DNA of 62,348 nt. Origin: Micromonospora sp. KC723 (GTDB lineage: Bacteria > Actinomycetota > Actinomycetes > Mycobacteriales > Micromonosporaceae). The stretch is from contig NZ_SMKD01000017.1 of assembly GCF_004348595.1 (NCBI RefSeq), positions 1-62,348 on the forward strand, written 5' to 3'. The first letter of the stretch is position 1. The number at the start of each line of letters is the position of its first letter. Below the pieces are notes generated by a model. It had not been told where the DNA came from, did not search any database, and was given only the letters and a program-made list of their open reading frames with translations. Both the position numbers and the translations under genes were made by a program. Shown one piece after another: positions 1 to 11,112 of the stretch.

Positions 1-35
1 CGCCGGCACCGCCGGGGCCCGCGCAGCTCAGTGGG

Positions 36-41
36 TACGAT
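36..41 (+). promoter_or_regulatory. candidate -10 box for guaB
   Basis: TACGAT fits the actinobacterial -10 pattern TANNNT. It would place the transcript start near base 48 and leave a leader of about 80 bases before the guaB GTG. I see no convincing -35 element, and bases 1-127 hold nothing else I can name. Confidence 0.3.
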
Positions 42-97
42 GAACCGAACACGCCGCCACTCCGGCGTGCGCCGGTGCCCGCGCGCCACCTCGCTGA

Positions 98-1690
<1,593 letters not shown>

Positions 1691-1717
1691 CCATCCCCCA
1701 ACCACCTGGAGTGCCCC

Positions 1718-2836
1718 ATGCGTGACGTGGTCGAGATCGGGCTGGGCAAGACCGCGCAGCGCGGCTACCACCTGGACGACATCGCCATCGTGCCGAGCCG
1801 CCGGACCCGGGACGTCGACGACGTCTCCACCAGCTGGCAGCTCGACGCGTACCGGTTCGCCATTCCCTGCGTCGGGCACCCCTCCGACGCCACGATGAGC
1901 CCCGCCTCGGCGGTGCGGCTCGGTCAGCTCGGCGGGCTGGGAGTGCTCAACGTCGAGGGCCTGTGGACCCGGTACGAGAACCCGACCAAGGTCCTGGAGG
2001 AGCTGGCCGGCCTGGACGAGGACGCCCGGGCGACCAAGCGCCTCCAGGAGGTCTACGCCGAGCCGATCCGCCCCGACCTGATCGCCGAGCGGGTGCGTGA
2101 GCTGCGGGCCGGCGGCGGCACGGTGGCCGTCCGGGTCTCCCCTCAGCACACCCTGGCGCTCGCCCCGGTGATCCTCGACGCCGGCGTGGACATCCTGGTC
2201 ATCCAGGGCACGATCGTGTCGGCCGAGCACGTCTCCACCACCGACGAGCCGCTGAACCTCAAGGAGTTCATCGCCGACCTCGACCTGCCGGTGGTGGTCG
2301 GCGGCTGCACCGACTACAAGACGGCGCTGCACCTGATGCGTACCGGCGCGGCCGGTGTGATCGTCGGCATCGGCGGCGACGACTGGTCCACCACCGAGTC
2401 GGTGCTCGGCATCCGGGTGCCGATGGCCACCGCGATCGCCGACGCCGCCGCGGCCCGCCGGGACTACCTCGACGAGACCGGCGGCCGGTACGTGCACCTC
2501 ATCGCCGACGGCGACATCCAGACCTCCGGCGACATCGCCAAGGCGCTCGGCTGCGGCGCGGACGCCGTGATGCTCGGCGAGGCGCTCTCGCTCTGCGCGG
2601 AGGCCCCGGCCGGCGGTGCCTGGTGGCACTCGGCGGCCAGCCACCCGTCGCTGCCGCGCGGCGCGTTCGAGGTGGCCGGCGAGCCGCTCGGCTCGATGGA
2701 GCAGCTGCTCTTCGGCCCGGCCGACGAGCCGGACGGCCAGCTCAACCTCTTCGGCGGGCTGCGCCGGGCGATGGCCAAGTGCGGCTACCGCGACCTCAAG
2801 GAGTTCCAGAAGGTCGGCCTGGTGCTGGACCGCTGA
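1718..2836 (+). CDS. guaB3: GuaB3 family IMP dehydrogenase-related protein
   Basis: A 372-residue member of the IMPDH/GMP reductase superfamily in the GuaB3 branch. It has the TIM barrel but no CBS domains. Aligning its loop GIGGDDWSTTESVLG to the GuaB loop places Ser224 at the position of the catalytic Cys, so the covalent XMP chemistry of canonical IMPDH looks unavailable. Mycobacterial GuaB3 also lacks that Cys, as I recall its sequence, and the actinobacterial role is not settled. The substrate-site segment ADGDIQTSGD is kept. The start follows TGGAG by 6 bases, 27 bases after guaB, which suggests an operon. Guaranteed function cannot be read from the sequence; a structural or regulatory role is possible. 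Confidence 0.9.
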   Translation: MRDVVEIGLGKTAQRGYHLDDIAIVPSRRTRDVDDVSTSWQLDAYRFAIPCVGHPSDATMSPASAVRLGQLGGLGVLNVEGLWTRYENPTKVLEELAGLDEDARATKRLQEVYAEPIRPDLIAERVRELRAGGGTVAVRVSPQHTLALAPVILDAGVDILVIQGTIVSAEHVSTTDEPLNLKEFIADLDLPVVVGGCTDYKTALHLMRTGAAGVIVGIGGDDWSTTESVLGIRVPMATAIADAAAARRDYLDETGGRYVHLIADGDIQTSGDIAKALGCGADAVMLGEALSLCAEAPAGGAWWHSAASHPSLPRGAFEVAGEPLGSMEQLLFGPADEPDGQLNLFGGLRRAMAKCGYRDLKEFQKVGLVLDR

Positions 2837-2872
2837 CCCGGACAAATCATCCCGACGCGCCGGTCGTGCCGA

Positions 2873-2878
2873 TAGGCT
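2873..2878 (+). promoter_or_regulatory. -10 box TAGGCT, likely leaderless start of M1 peptidase
   Basis: TAGGCT lies 6 bases before the GTG start of the first M1 peptidase. That spacing puts transcription initiation at or next to the start codon, so the mRNA is probably leaderless. No clear Shine-Dalgarno is present, which agrees. No obvious -35. Confidence 0.5.
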
Positions 2879-2884
2879 CGGCCG

Positions 2885-4297
2885 GTGCGTCGTCTCTCCG
2901 CCCGGATCCGGCCCGCTCTCGCCGCAGCCGTCGTGGCGGCCCTGGTGCTGGTCGGCTGCACCGACGACGGCGACGACCGCGACGGGTTCCGGCCCGGCGC
3001 GGCCGACGCCGGTGACCCGTACGTCCCGGGCCGTGGCAACGGCGGCTACGACGTCTCCGCGTACCGGCTGGCGGTGCGCTACGACCCGGCCAGCGACCGG
3101 CTGACCGGGCGGACGACGGTCACCGCGACCGCCACCGCGCCGCTGTCCCGGTTCAACCTGGACCTGGTCGGGCTGGACGTCTCCGAGGTCACCGTCTCCG
3201 GAGCCGGCGCCCGGCACCGTCGCGACGGGAACGAACTGGTGGTCACCCCGGCGCGCGGGGTACCCGAGGGCGCCGGGTTCACCGTGGAGGTCGCCTACGC
3301 CGGGGTGCCGACCGCCGTCCGCGACGGCGTGTTGGGCAGCGGCGGCTGGCTGCACACCGAGGACGGGGCGATCGCGTTGGGGCAGCCCGAGTCGGCGGCG
3401 ACCTGGTTCCCGGTCAACGACCACCCCTCCGACAAGGCCACCTACCACATCGAGGTGACCGTGCCGGACGCCTTGGAGGCGTTGAGCAACGGCGTACCGG
3501 GGGACCGGACCACCGCGGGCGGGTGGACCACCTGGCGGTGGCGTGAGGACGTCCCGATGGCCAGCTACCTGAGTTTCCTCGTCATCGGCGACTACCGGGT
3601 GCGCACCGGCACACACCAGGGCAGGCCGATGGTGACGGCGGTCGCGGCCGACCTGCCGGCGGACGGGCCGGCGGCCCGGTCGCTGGCCCGCACCGGCGAG
3701 ATCGCCGACTTCCTCGCCGCACGCTTCGGGCCGTACCCGGTTGCCGGGTACGGGGGTGTCGCGGTCGCCGACGACCGCATCGGGTACGCGCTGGAGACCC
3801 AGTCCCGCCCGGTCTACGGGCCGGGTTTCTTCCGGCGTGGCGAACCGAACCCGTCGGTGGTCGTGCACGAGCTGGCCCACCAGTGGTTCGGCAACAGCGT
3901 GGCGTTGGCGAGGTGGCAGGACATCTGGCTCAACGAGGGCTTCGCCACGTACGCCGAGTGGCTGTGGGCGGAGCACCAGGGCGGCCCGAGCGCGCAGCGC
4001 GCCTTCGAACGCCGGTACGCCACCATCGACTGGTCCAAGCCGTCGCTGGACCCGGGCCCGGCGGAGATGTTCGGCGACGGCGTCTACCAGCGGGGCGCCC
4101 TGGCCGTGCACGCGCTGCGCCGTACCGTCGGCGACGAGACCTTCTTCCGGATCCTGCGCGGCTGGACGGCGGAGCGGCGGGACGGCACCGCCACCACCGC
4201 GGACTTCGTCGGGCACGCCGAGCGGGTCGCCAACCGGTCGCTGCGCCCGCTGCTGGACGCCTGGCTCTCCGGCGCCTCCGCGCCCGCCCTGCCCTGA
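2885..4297 (+). CDS. M1 family zinc metallopeptidase, lipoprotein (copy 1)
   Basis: Predicted exported aminopeptidase-like enzyme anchored to the outer face of the membrane. The N-terminus is a lipoprotein signal with lipobox LVGC (Cys25). The M1 N-terminal beta domain is followed by the catalytic domain with HELAH (His328, Glu329, His332) and the third zinc ligand Glu351 in the WLNEGFA motif. The usual GxMEN peptide-anchoring motif is replaced by ALETQ. At 470 residues it lacks the long C-terminal helical domain of PepN-type enzymes, like other short actinobacterial M1 proteins. A close paralogue follows at once, so this is a tandem duplication. Substrate unknown. Confidence 0.88.
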   Translation: MRRLSARIRPALAAAVVAALVLVGCTDDGDDRDGFRPGAADAGDPYVPGRGNGGYDVSAYRLAVRYDPASDRLTGRTTVTATATAPLSRFNLDLVGLDVSEVTVSGAGARHRRDGNELVVTPARGVPEGAGFTVEVAYAGVPTAVRDGVLGSGGWLHTEDGAIALGQPESAATWFPVNDHPSDKATYHIEVTVPDALEALSNGVPGDRTTAGGWTTWRWREDVPMASYLSFLVIGDYRVRTGTHQGRPMVTAVAADLPADGPAARSLARTGEIADFLAARFGPYPVAGYGGVAVADDRIGYALETQSRPVYGPGFFRRGEPNPSVVVHELAHQWFGNSVALARWQDIWLNEGFATYAEWLWAEHQGGPSAQRAFERRYATIDWSKPSLDPGPAEMFGDGVYQRGALAVHALRRTVGDETFFRILRGWTAERRDGTATTADFVGHAERVANRSLRPLLDAWLSGASAPALP

Positions 4298-4334
4298 CGC
4301 GGTGCCGCGTCCCCACTCGGTACGCTGCCCCGGC

Positions 4335-4377
4335 GACCGGCCCGCGACGCCGGTCGGCGGTGGCTCGGCGCCACCGC
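4335..4377 (+). terminator. two adjacent hairpins between the M1 genes
   Basis: GACCGGC (4335-4341) pairs with GCCGGTC (4349-4355), and GCGGTGGC (4357-4364) pairs with GCCACCGC (4370-4377). There is no T run. They may end the first M1 transcript or attenuate read-through into the second gene. Confidence 0.4.
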
Positions 4378-4400
4378 CCGGCACGGGGGAGGAACACGCC

Positions 4401-5864
4401 ATGCGCGGGGTACGACGGAGCCTGTCGGTCGGGTTGGCCCTGGTGGCTGCCGCCGGCCTCGGCCTGACCGGTTGCCAGTCCGACGACGCCGGACCGGCGG
4501 TGTCACCCTCGGCTGGCGCCGCACCGACCCCGTCGCGCGACTACCGGCCGGGCGCGGCCGGCGCGGGCGACGACTACTTCCCCACCTACGGCAACGGTGG
4601 GTACGACGTGGCCGCCTACACGGTCAAGGTCCGCTACGACCCGCGTACCGACCAGCTCAGCGGGGTGACCACGGTCCGGGCGGCGGCCACCACGGACCTG
4701 GCGTCGTTCCACCTGGACCTGGCCGGCCTCGCGGTCAGCGCGGTGACCGTGGACGGTGCCCCCGCCACCCACGCGCAGGAGAAGAACGAACTGGTGGTCA
4801 CCCCGGCAGCCGGGCTCACCTCGGGCAACGGTTTCGTCGCCGAGATCAGGTACGCGGGGAAACCGAAGGCGCTGAAGAACGAGGTGCTCGGCGAGGGCGG
4901 CTGGTTGCACACCGACGAGGGCGCGATCGCCCTGGGGCAACCGGAGTCGGCGAGCACCTGGTTTCCGGTCAACGACCACCCCTCCGACAAGGCCAGCTAC
5001 GACCTCGAGATCACCGTCCCGGACGGGTTGACGGCGGTCAGCAACGGCGTGCCGGGCGGGAGGAGCAGCGCGGGCGGCTGGACCACCTGGAAGTGGGCCG
5101 AGCGGGACCCGATGGCCAGCTACCTGAGCATGGTGGCGATCGGGAGGTTCCGGCTGACCACCGGGGAGCACAAGGGGCGTCCGGTGTGGAGCGCGGTGAC
5201 CACCACGCTGCCCAGGGGGGCGGCGGACCGGTCGATCGCGCAGACCGTACGGGTGGCCGACTACCTGGAGAGCGTCTTCGGGCCGTACCCGTTCGACGCG
5301 TACGGCGGGGTGGTGGTCTCCGATCCCCGGGTCCGGTACGCGTTGGAGACGCAGAGCCGCCCGGTCTACTCCGCCGGCTTCTTCCGCCGGGGCGAGAACA
5401 CCGAGGTGGTCGCGCACGAGCTGGCCCACCAGTGGTTCGGCAACAGTGTGGCGTTGACGAGGTGGCGCGACATCTGGCTCAACGAGGGCCTGGCCTCGTA
5501 CGCGGAGTGGCTGTGGAACGAGCACAGCGGCCGGGGCACCGCGAAGCAGGCGTTCGACGGGCGCTACTCGGGGATGCCGGCCTCGGTGTGGAGCACGCCG
5601 CCGGGGAGGCCCGGGGTGCCCAACCTGTTCAGCCGGTCGGTGTACGAACGCGGCGCGATGACCGTGCACGCGCTGCGGGTCGCGGTCGGCGACCCGGCGT
5701 TCTTCCGGATCGTCAAGACCTGGGCGGCGGAGAAGCGGGACGGCAACGCGACCACCGCCGAGTTCGTGGCGCTGGCCGAGAGGGTCTCCGGCAGGCAGCT
5801 CGACGCGCTCTTCGACGCCTGGTTGTACGGCACGAAGCGACCGGCCCGGCCGGTGAAGCTCTGA
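4401..5864 (+). CDS. M1 family zinc metallopeptidase, lipoprotein (copy 2)
   Basis: A 487-residue paralogue of the preceding gene, also predicted to act outside the cell. Lipobox LTGC (Cys25), zinc motif HELAH (His339, Glu340, His343) and Glu362 in WLNEGLA are all present, again with ALETQ instead of GxMEN. The frame is open upstream, but ATG 4401 is preferred: it has GGGGGAGG at the right distance and begins a proper signal peptide. Long identical blocks shared with copy 1 (for example [10 protein letters not shown] and GYDVxAY near the mature N-terminus) show recent duplication. It converges on the LCP gene with only six bases between stops and no visible terminator. Confidence 0.88.
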   Translation: MRGVRRSLSVGLALVAAAGLGLTGCQSDDAGPAVSPSAGAAPTPSRDYRPGAAGAGDDYFPTYGNGGYDVAAYTVKVRYDPRTDQLSGVTTVRAAATTDLASFHLDLAGLAVSAVTVDGAPATHAQEKNELVVTPAAGLTSGNGFVAEIRYAGKPKALKNEVLGEGGWLHTDEGAIALGQPESASTWFPVNDHPSDKASYDLEITVPDGLTAVSNGVPGGRSSAGGWTTWKWAERDPMASYLSMVAIGRFRLTTGEHKGRPVWSAVTTTLPRGAADRSIAQTVRVADYLESVFGPYPFDAYGGVVVSDPRVRYALETQSRPVYSAGFFRRGENTEVVAHELAHQWFGNSVALTRWRDIWLNEGLASYAEWLWNEHSGRGTAKQAFDGRYSGMPASVWSTPPGRPGVPNLFSRSVYERGAMTVHALRVAVGDPAFFRIVKTWAAEKRDGNATTAEFVALAERVSGRQLDALFDAWLYGTKRPARPVKL

Positions 5865-5870
5865 GACGCG

Positions 5871-6980
5871 CTACCTCTTCACCCGCAGCGTGGGATGGGC
5901 GGCCAGGTACGCCTCGGCGTCGCCGGCCGCGAGCGCGGTGAGGAAACCGGTGCCCACCGACGTGAGCTGCTCACCCCGGTAGCCGCTGCCCTTGCCGACG
6001 CCGCTGCCGGGGAGCCCGACCAGGGTGAGCCGGTCGGGGCTCAGCCCGCCGAGGGCGTAGGCGAGGTCGACGATCCGGGGGCCGCCCAGGTAGTTCAGGG
6101 TGTCGCCGAGCGCGGCGACGACCTGCTCGACCCGGTCCGGCTGGCGCGCCAGGTCCTCGTCGAGGATCTTGGTGGCCAGCGCCTTGACGAGCTGCTGCTG
6201 GTGCCGCTGGCGGGCGTAGTCGCCGCCGGTGATGTAGCGCTGGCGCGCGTAGTCCAGCGCCTGCCAGCCGTTGAGGTGCCGCTCGCCCGGTTCGTAGACC
6301 ATCTGCGGCCCCACGTAGCCCCCGCCGGTGGGGGCCGGGTCACGGTGCCTGCCGTCCGGCCTGCGGTGGATCGAGACGACCCGCTGGTCGACGTACAGGT
6401 CCACCCCGCCGAGGGTGTCCACCAGGCGCGCGAAGCCCGGGAAGTTGATCACGGCGCCGGCGTCGACGCGCAGCCCGGTGTAACCGGCGACCGTGCTGCG
6501 CAGCAACTCGTACCCCTGGGTGGCGCTGGGCTGGCGCGGTCGGCCGGGCACCCGGCTGCCGTAGCTCATCGCGTGGGTGAGTTTCGTGCGCCCACCCCGG
6601 TAGCCGGCGGGCGGGAAGGCCGGGATGTCGACCAGCAGGTCGCGGGGGAGCGAGAAGAGGTACGCCCGACCGAGCCCGGCCGGCACGTGCAGCACCAGCA
6701 CCGAGTCGGCGTGCGGTTCCCAGCCGGGCACGCTGACCCGGGTGTCGACGCCGACGAGGAGCAGGTTGAGTGGGCCGGTGACGTCGGCGGCCCCCGGCGG
6801 TGGGGTGGGGCTGGGCGTGCCGGCGGGCGGCGTACCGGTCGGGCCGGGTGGGGGCTGCGCCTCGTCGCGGCCGACCAGCCGGGTGGCCACCAGGCTGCCG
6901 GCCAGCACCAGCAGGATCGCGGCGAGGGCGGCCAGCAGCAGCGCCCGTGCCCGCCGTGCCGACCCCGCGTCCTGAGCCAT
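5871..6980 (-). CDS. LytR-CpsA-Psr (LCP) family cell-wall phosphotransferase
   Basis: LCP proteins attach teichoic acids, arabinogalactan or capsule to peptidoglycan from the outer membrane face, using polyprenyl-linked donors. With the start at 6980 there is a short basic cytosolic tail, one transmembrane helix (about residues 12-36), a Pro-rich linker and the LCP domain. Visible motifs: VGVDTR, HADSVLVL with the metal-binding Asp, the lipid-phosphate Arg in SLPRD, INFPGF and the ALDYARQRY segment with downstream paired Arg. A longer form from 7070 is open, but MAQDAG fits normal LCP N-termini and follows a GGGG-rich stretch. Acceptor polymer not determinable. Confidence 0.88.
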   Translation of the reverse strand: MAQDAGSARRARALLLAALAAILLVLAGSLVATRLVGRDEAQPPPGPTGTPPAGTPSPTPPPGAADVTGPLNLLLVGVDTRVSVPGWEPHADSVLVLHVPAGLGRAYLFSLPRDLLVDIPAFPPAGYRGGRTKLTHAMSYGSRVPGRPRQPSATQGYELLRSTVAGYTGLRVDAGAVINFPGFARLVDTLGGVDLYVDQRVVSIHRRPDGRHRDPAPTGGGYVGPQMVYEPGERHLNGWQALDYARQRYITGGDYARQRHQQQLVKALATKILDEDLARQPDRVEQVVAALGDTLNYLGGPRIVDLAYALGGLSPDRLTLVGLPGSGVGKGSGYRGEQLTSVGTGFLTALAAGDAEAYLAAHPTLRVKR

Positions 6981-7106
6981 CCCCGACACCCCCGTCTGTA
7001 CAACGCTCCGACGGGCCGGCCGGGTTGCGGGCCCACGGCCACCGGATCGGCCGGTCATCCGCATGGTCACCCGAAACCGGTACTGGCGCGATGGCTACCC
7101 GCCGGT

Positions 7107-7112
7107 AATGAT
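7107..7112 (+). promoter_or_regulatory. candidate -10 box AATGAT for the GMC oxidase
   Basis: The stretch TAATGAT ends 6 bases before ATG 7119 and there is no Shine-Dalgarno, so the transcript may be leaderless. A second candidate element for the divergent LCP gene was not identified. Confidence 0.35.
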
Positions 7113-7118
7113 GCCTTC

Positions 7119-8816
7119 ATGCGGTACGACGTGGTCGTCATCGGCTCCGGCTTCGGCGGCAGCGTCACCGCGCTCCGGCTCGCCGAGAAGGGGTACCGCG
7201 TCGTCGTGCTGGAGGCCGGGCGGCGCTTCGCCGACGACGAGTTCCCGGAGACCTCGTGGCGGGTCCGGCGCTTCCTGTGGGCCCCGAAGCTCGGCTGCTA
7301 CGGCCTGCAACGGATCACCCTGCTCCGCTCCGCCGAGCGGCGGGCCGGCGGCGGGGTGCTGGTGCTCTCCGGCGCCGGGGTGGGTGGCGGCTCCCTGGTC
7401 TACGCCAACACCCTCTACGAGCCGCTCGACGAGTTCTACGCCGACCCGCAGTGGCGCGACATCACCGACTGGCGCGACGAGTTGGCCCGCCACTATGACC
7501 AGGCCAGGCGGATGCTCGGTGTCACCACGTACCCGGTCACCACGGCGGCGGACCGGGCGATGCGGGCGGTGGCCGAGCGGATGGGGGTGGGGCACACCTT
7601 CCACGCCACCCCCGTGGGCGTGTACATCGGCCGGCCCGGCCAGCGGGTGGCCGACCCGTACTTCGGTGGCGTCGGCCCGGAGCGCACCGGCTGCTCCCAC
7701 TGCGGCGAGTGCATGACCGGCTGCCGGCACGGGGCGAAGAACACCCTGGTCAAGAACTACCTCTGGCTGGCCGAACGGCTCGGTGTCGAGGTCCGTGCGC
7801 TGACCACGGTTACCGCGGTGCGGCCCGGGCCCGGCGGCGGGTACGCGGTGCACACCGCGCGCACCGGCGCCTGGCCGCGTCGCCGCCGCCAGGTGGTCCA
7901 CGCCGACCAGGTGGTCTTCGCCGCCGGGGCGCTGGGCACCCAGCGGTTGCTGCACGAGATGAAGGCGACCGGGGCGCTGCCGGCGCTCTCCCCGCGCCTC
8001 GGCGAGCTGACCCGGACCAACTCCGAGGCCATCCTCGGCGCGTCGGTCGGGCCCCGGCAGGCCCGTGCCCGCGGGCTCGACTTCACCCAGGGGGTGGCGA
8101 TCACCAGTTCGTTCCACCCCGACCCGCAGACCCACATCGAGCCGGTCCGCTACGGCCGTGGCTCGAACGCCATGGGCCTGCTCCAGTCGCTGCTGGTCGA
8201 CGGTGGCCCGCACCGGGCCCGTCGCTGGCTGGGCGACATCCTCCGGCAGCCGGCACTGGCCGCCCGGATGCTCTCCGTCCGACGCTGGTCGGAGCGGACG
8301 GTGATCGCCCTGGTCATGCAGTCGGCCGACAACTCGCTCACCACGCGACTGCGGCGCGGCCCGTTCGGCCGGCGGCTCGTCTCCGGTCCCGGGCACGGCA
8401 CCCCGAACCCCACCTGGATCCCGGCCGGCAACCGGGCGGCCCGGCTGCTCGCCGAGGAGATCGACGGTACGCCGGGCGGCGCGCTGACCGAGCCGTTCGA
8501 CATCCCGATGACGGCGCACCTGCTCGGTGGGGCGGTGATCGGCGCGTCTCCGGCCGAGGGGGTGGTCGACCCGTGGCACCGGGTGTACGGCCACCCGGGG
8601 CTGCACGTGGTCGATGGCGCGGCGGTCTCGGCGAACCTCGGCGTCAACCCGTCCCTGACGATCACCGCGCAGGCGGAGCGGGCGATGTCGTTCTGGCCGA
8701 ACCGGGGCGAGGCCGACCCGCGCCCGCCGTTGGGCTCGCCGTACCGCCGGGTGGCTGCGGTGCCGCCGCGCGACCCGGCGGTCCCGGCGGGCGCGCCCGG
8801 CGCGCTGCGCCCCTGA
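7119..8816 (+). CDS. GMC-type FAD oxidoreductase, ChoD-like
   Basis: A 565-residue flavoprotein of the glucose-methanol-choline family, close in layout to mycobacterial ChoD (putative cholesterol oxidase), which also sits beside guaB3. The N-terminal Rossmann motif GSGFGGSVTAL binds FAD, LEAGRR follows, and the C-terminal VDGAAVSANLGVNP segment is the GMC flavin-contact region. An unusual feature is a Cys cluster at residues 192, 195, 198 and 202 (C-x2-C-x2-C-x3-C), resembling an iron-sulfur ligand set. There is no signal peptide. Sterol activity is inferred only from similarity and may not hold; other alcohol or hydride-transfer substrates are possible. Confidence 0.82.
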   Translation: MRYDVVVIGSGFGGSVTALRLAEKGYRVVVLEAGRRFADDEFPETSWRVRRFLWAPKLGCYGLQRITLLRSAERRAGGGVLVLSGAGVGGGSLVYANTLYEPLDEFYADPQWRDITDWRDELARHYDQARRMLGVTTYPVTTAADRAMRAVAERMGVGHTFHATPVGVYIGRPGQRVADPYFGGVGPERTGCSHCGECMTGCRHGAKNTLVKNYLWLAERLGVEVRALTTVTAVRPGPGGGYAVHTARTGAWPRRRRQVVHADQVVFAAGALGTQRLLHEMKATGALPALSPRLGELTRTNSEAILGASVGPRQARARGLDFTQGVAITSSFHPDPQTHIEPVRYGRGSNAMGLLQSLLVDGGPHRARRWLGDILRQPALAARMLSVRRWSERTVIALVMQSADNSLTTRLRRGPFGRRLVSGPGHGTPNPTWIPAGNRAARLLAEEIDGTPGGALTEPFDIPMTAHLLGGAVIGASPAEGVVDPWHRVYGHPGLHVVDGAAVSANLGVNPSLTITAQAERAMSFWPNRGEADPRPPLGSPYRRVAAVPPRDPAVPAGAPGALRP

Positions 8817-8928
8817 GCCCGCCCGGTCGGCGGGTCGGACCAGGTGCGGCGCGCCGGTCCGGAGCGGCGGCGATACGCCGCGGCGCGCCCATGGCCCGGC
8901 CCGTGCCGGGGGCGGGGGTGACTGTCGG

Positions 8929-8934
8929 TAGGCT
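8929..8934 (+). promoter_or_regulatory. -10 box TAGGCT for guaA
   Basis: TAGGCT lies 8 bases before ATG 8943 with no Shine-Dalgarno between, so guaA probably has a leaderless or nearly leaderless mRNA. The 126-base gap after the GMC gene also contains GCGGCG-ATA-CGCCGC, a small palindrome. Confidence 0.5.
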
Positions 8935-8942
8935 TTCTGCAC

Positions 8943-10496
<1,554 letters not shown>

Positions 10497-10501
10497 TCCC
10501 G

Positions 10502-10524
10502 CCTCAGCCGGCCGGTGGCTGAGG
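10502..10524 (+). terminator. guaA terminator embedded in the convergent gene's 3' end
   Basis: CCTCAGCC (10502-10509) and GGCTGAGG (10517-10524) form a perfect 8-bp stem starting six bases after the guaA stop. The same bases encode the last residues of the opposing PspC protein. Confidence 0.5.
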
Positions 10525-10968
10525 CTCCGGCCGGGGCTCCGGCTCGGGGGTCGGTCGCCCGGTCGGGATCGGTTCGGTGGCCGGCTCCGGCGTGGGCCGG
10601 CCGGCCGGGATCGTCTCGACCGGCATCGTCGGGTCCTGTGGGTCGGGCGTGGCCGCCGGCCAGGTCGCGGGTGCCGGCGTGCCGGCGGGTGGCCAGGCGG
10701 TCGGCGGGGCCGGCGGCGCGGCGTTCGTCGGGTGCGGCCAGGCGGGCGCGCCGGGCGGCTCCTCCGGCATCAGGAACCACATGATCGGGTACGCCAGCGC
10801 GGCGATCCCGCCGGTGGCCAGGGCCGCGACGGCGAACACCACCCGGACCAGGGTGGGGTCGACGGCGAAGTACCGGCCGAGGCCGCTGGCCACACCGCCG
10901 ACCATCCGATCGGTGGTGGGCCGGCGGAGCTGCTTGTACGGAGCCTGGGGAGGGGTTGTCGAGGTCAT
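10504..10968 (-). CDS. small PspC-domain membrane protein
   Basis: About 154 residues if the start is ATG 10968. An N-terminal PspC domain (KQLRRPTTDRMVGGVASGLGR region, then a hydrophobic helix ending PIMWFLMP) is followed by a long Pro/Thr/Glu-rich low-complexity tail. PspC domains occur in envelope-stress systems and usually sit in the cytoplasmic membrane. Start choice is uncertain: GGAGG is only one base from this ATG, and an in-frame GTG lies 33 bases upstream. It is divergent from the Nudix gene. Two further PspC genes occur at 16.4-19.3 kb. Specific role unknown. Confidence 0.75.
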   Translation of the reverse strand: MTSTTPPQAPYKQLRRPTTDRMVGGVASGLGRYFAVDPTLVRVVFAVAALATGGIAALAYPIMWFLMPEEPPGAPAWPHPTNAAPPAPPTAWPPAGTPAPATWPAATPDPQDPTMPVETIPAGRPTPEPATEPIPTGRPTPEPEPRPEPQPPAG

Positions 10969-11098
10969 GCCTCCACGGTCCGCATCGGGCGGCCGGACCA
11001 CCTCGGTGACTGCCCGGATCCTTACCCGGACCGATCCCTGATGGTCCAGTTCTGAGTCAGGAATCTGACAGTTTTCGATGGCGGTAACCGGTCGCGGG

Positions 11099-11104
11099 GA
11101 CAAT
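11099..11104 (+). promoter_or_regulatory. candidate -10 box GACAAT for the first Nudix gene
   Basis: GACAAT lies 8 bases before GTG 11113 and no Shine-Dalgarno is present, which fits a leaderless start. The 144-base divergent region with the PspC gene contains no other recognisable element. Confidence 0.35.
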
Positions 11105-11112
11105 TTCGTCTC

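Noticed and set aside
7119..8816. Naming the GMC enzyme cholesterol oxidase outright
   Set aside because: The family and position match ChoD, but there is no signal peptide and there is a Cys cluster, so sterol oxidation is not established.
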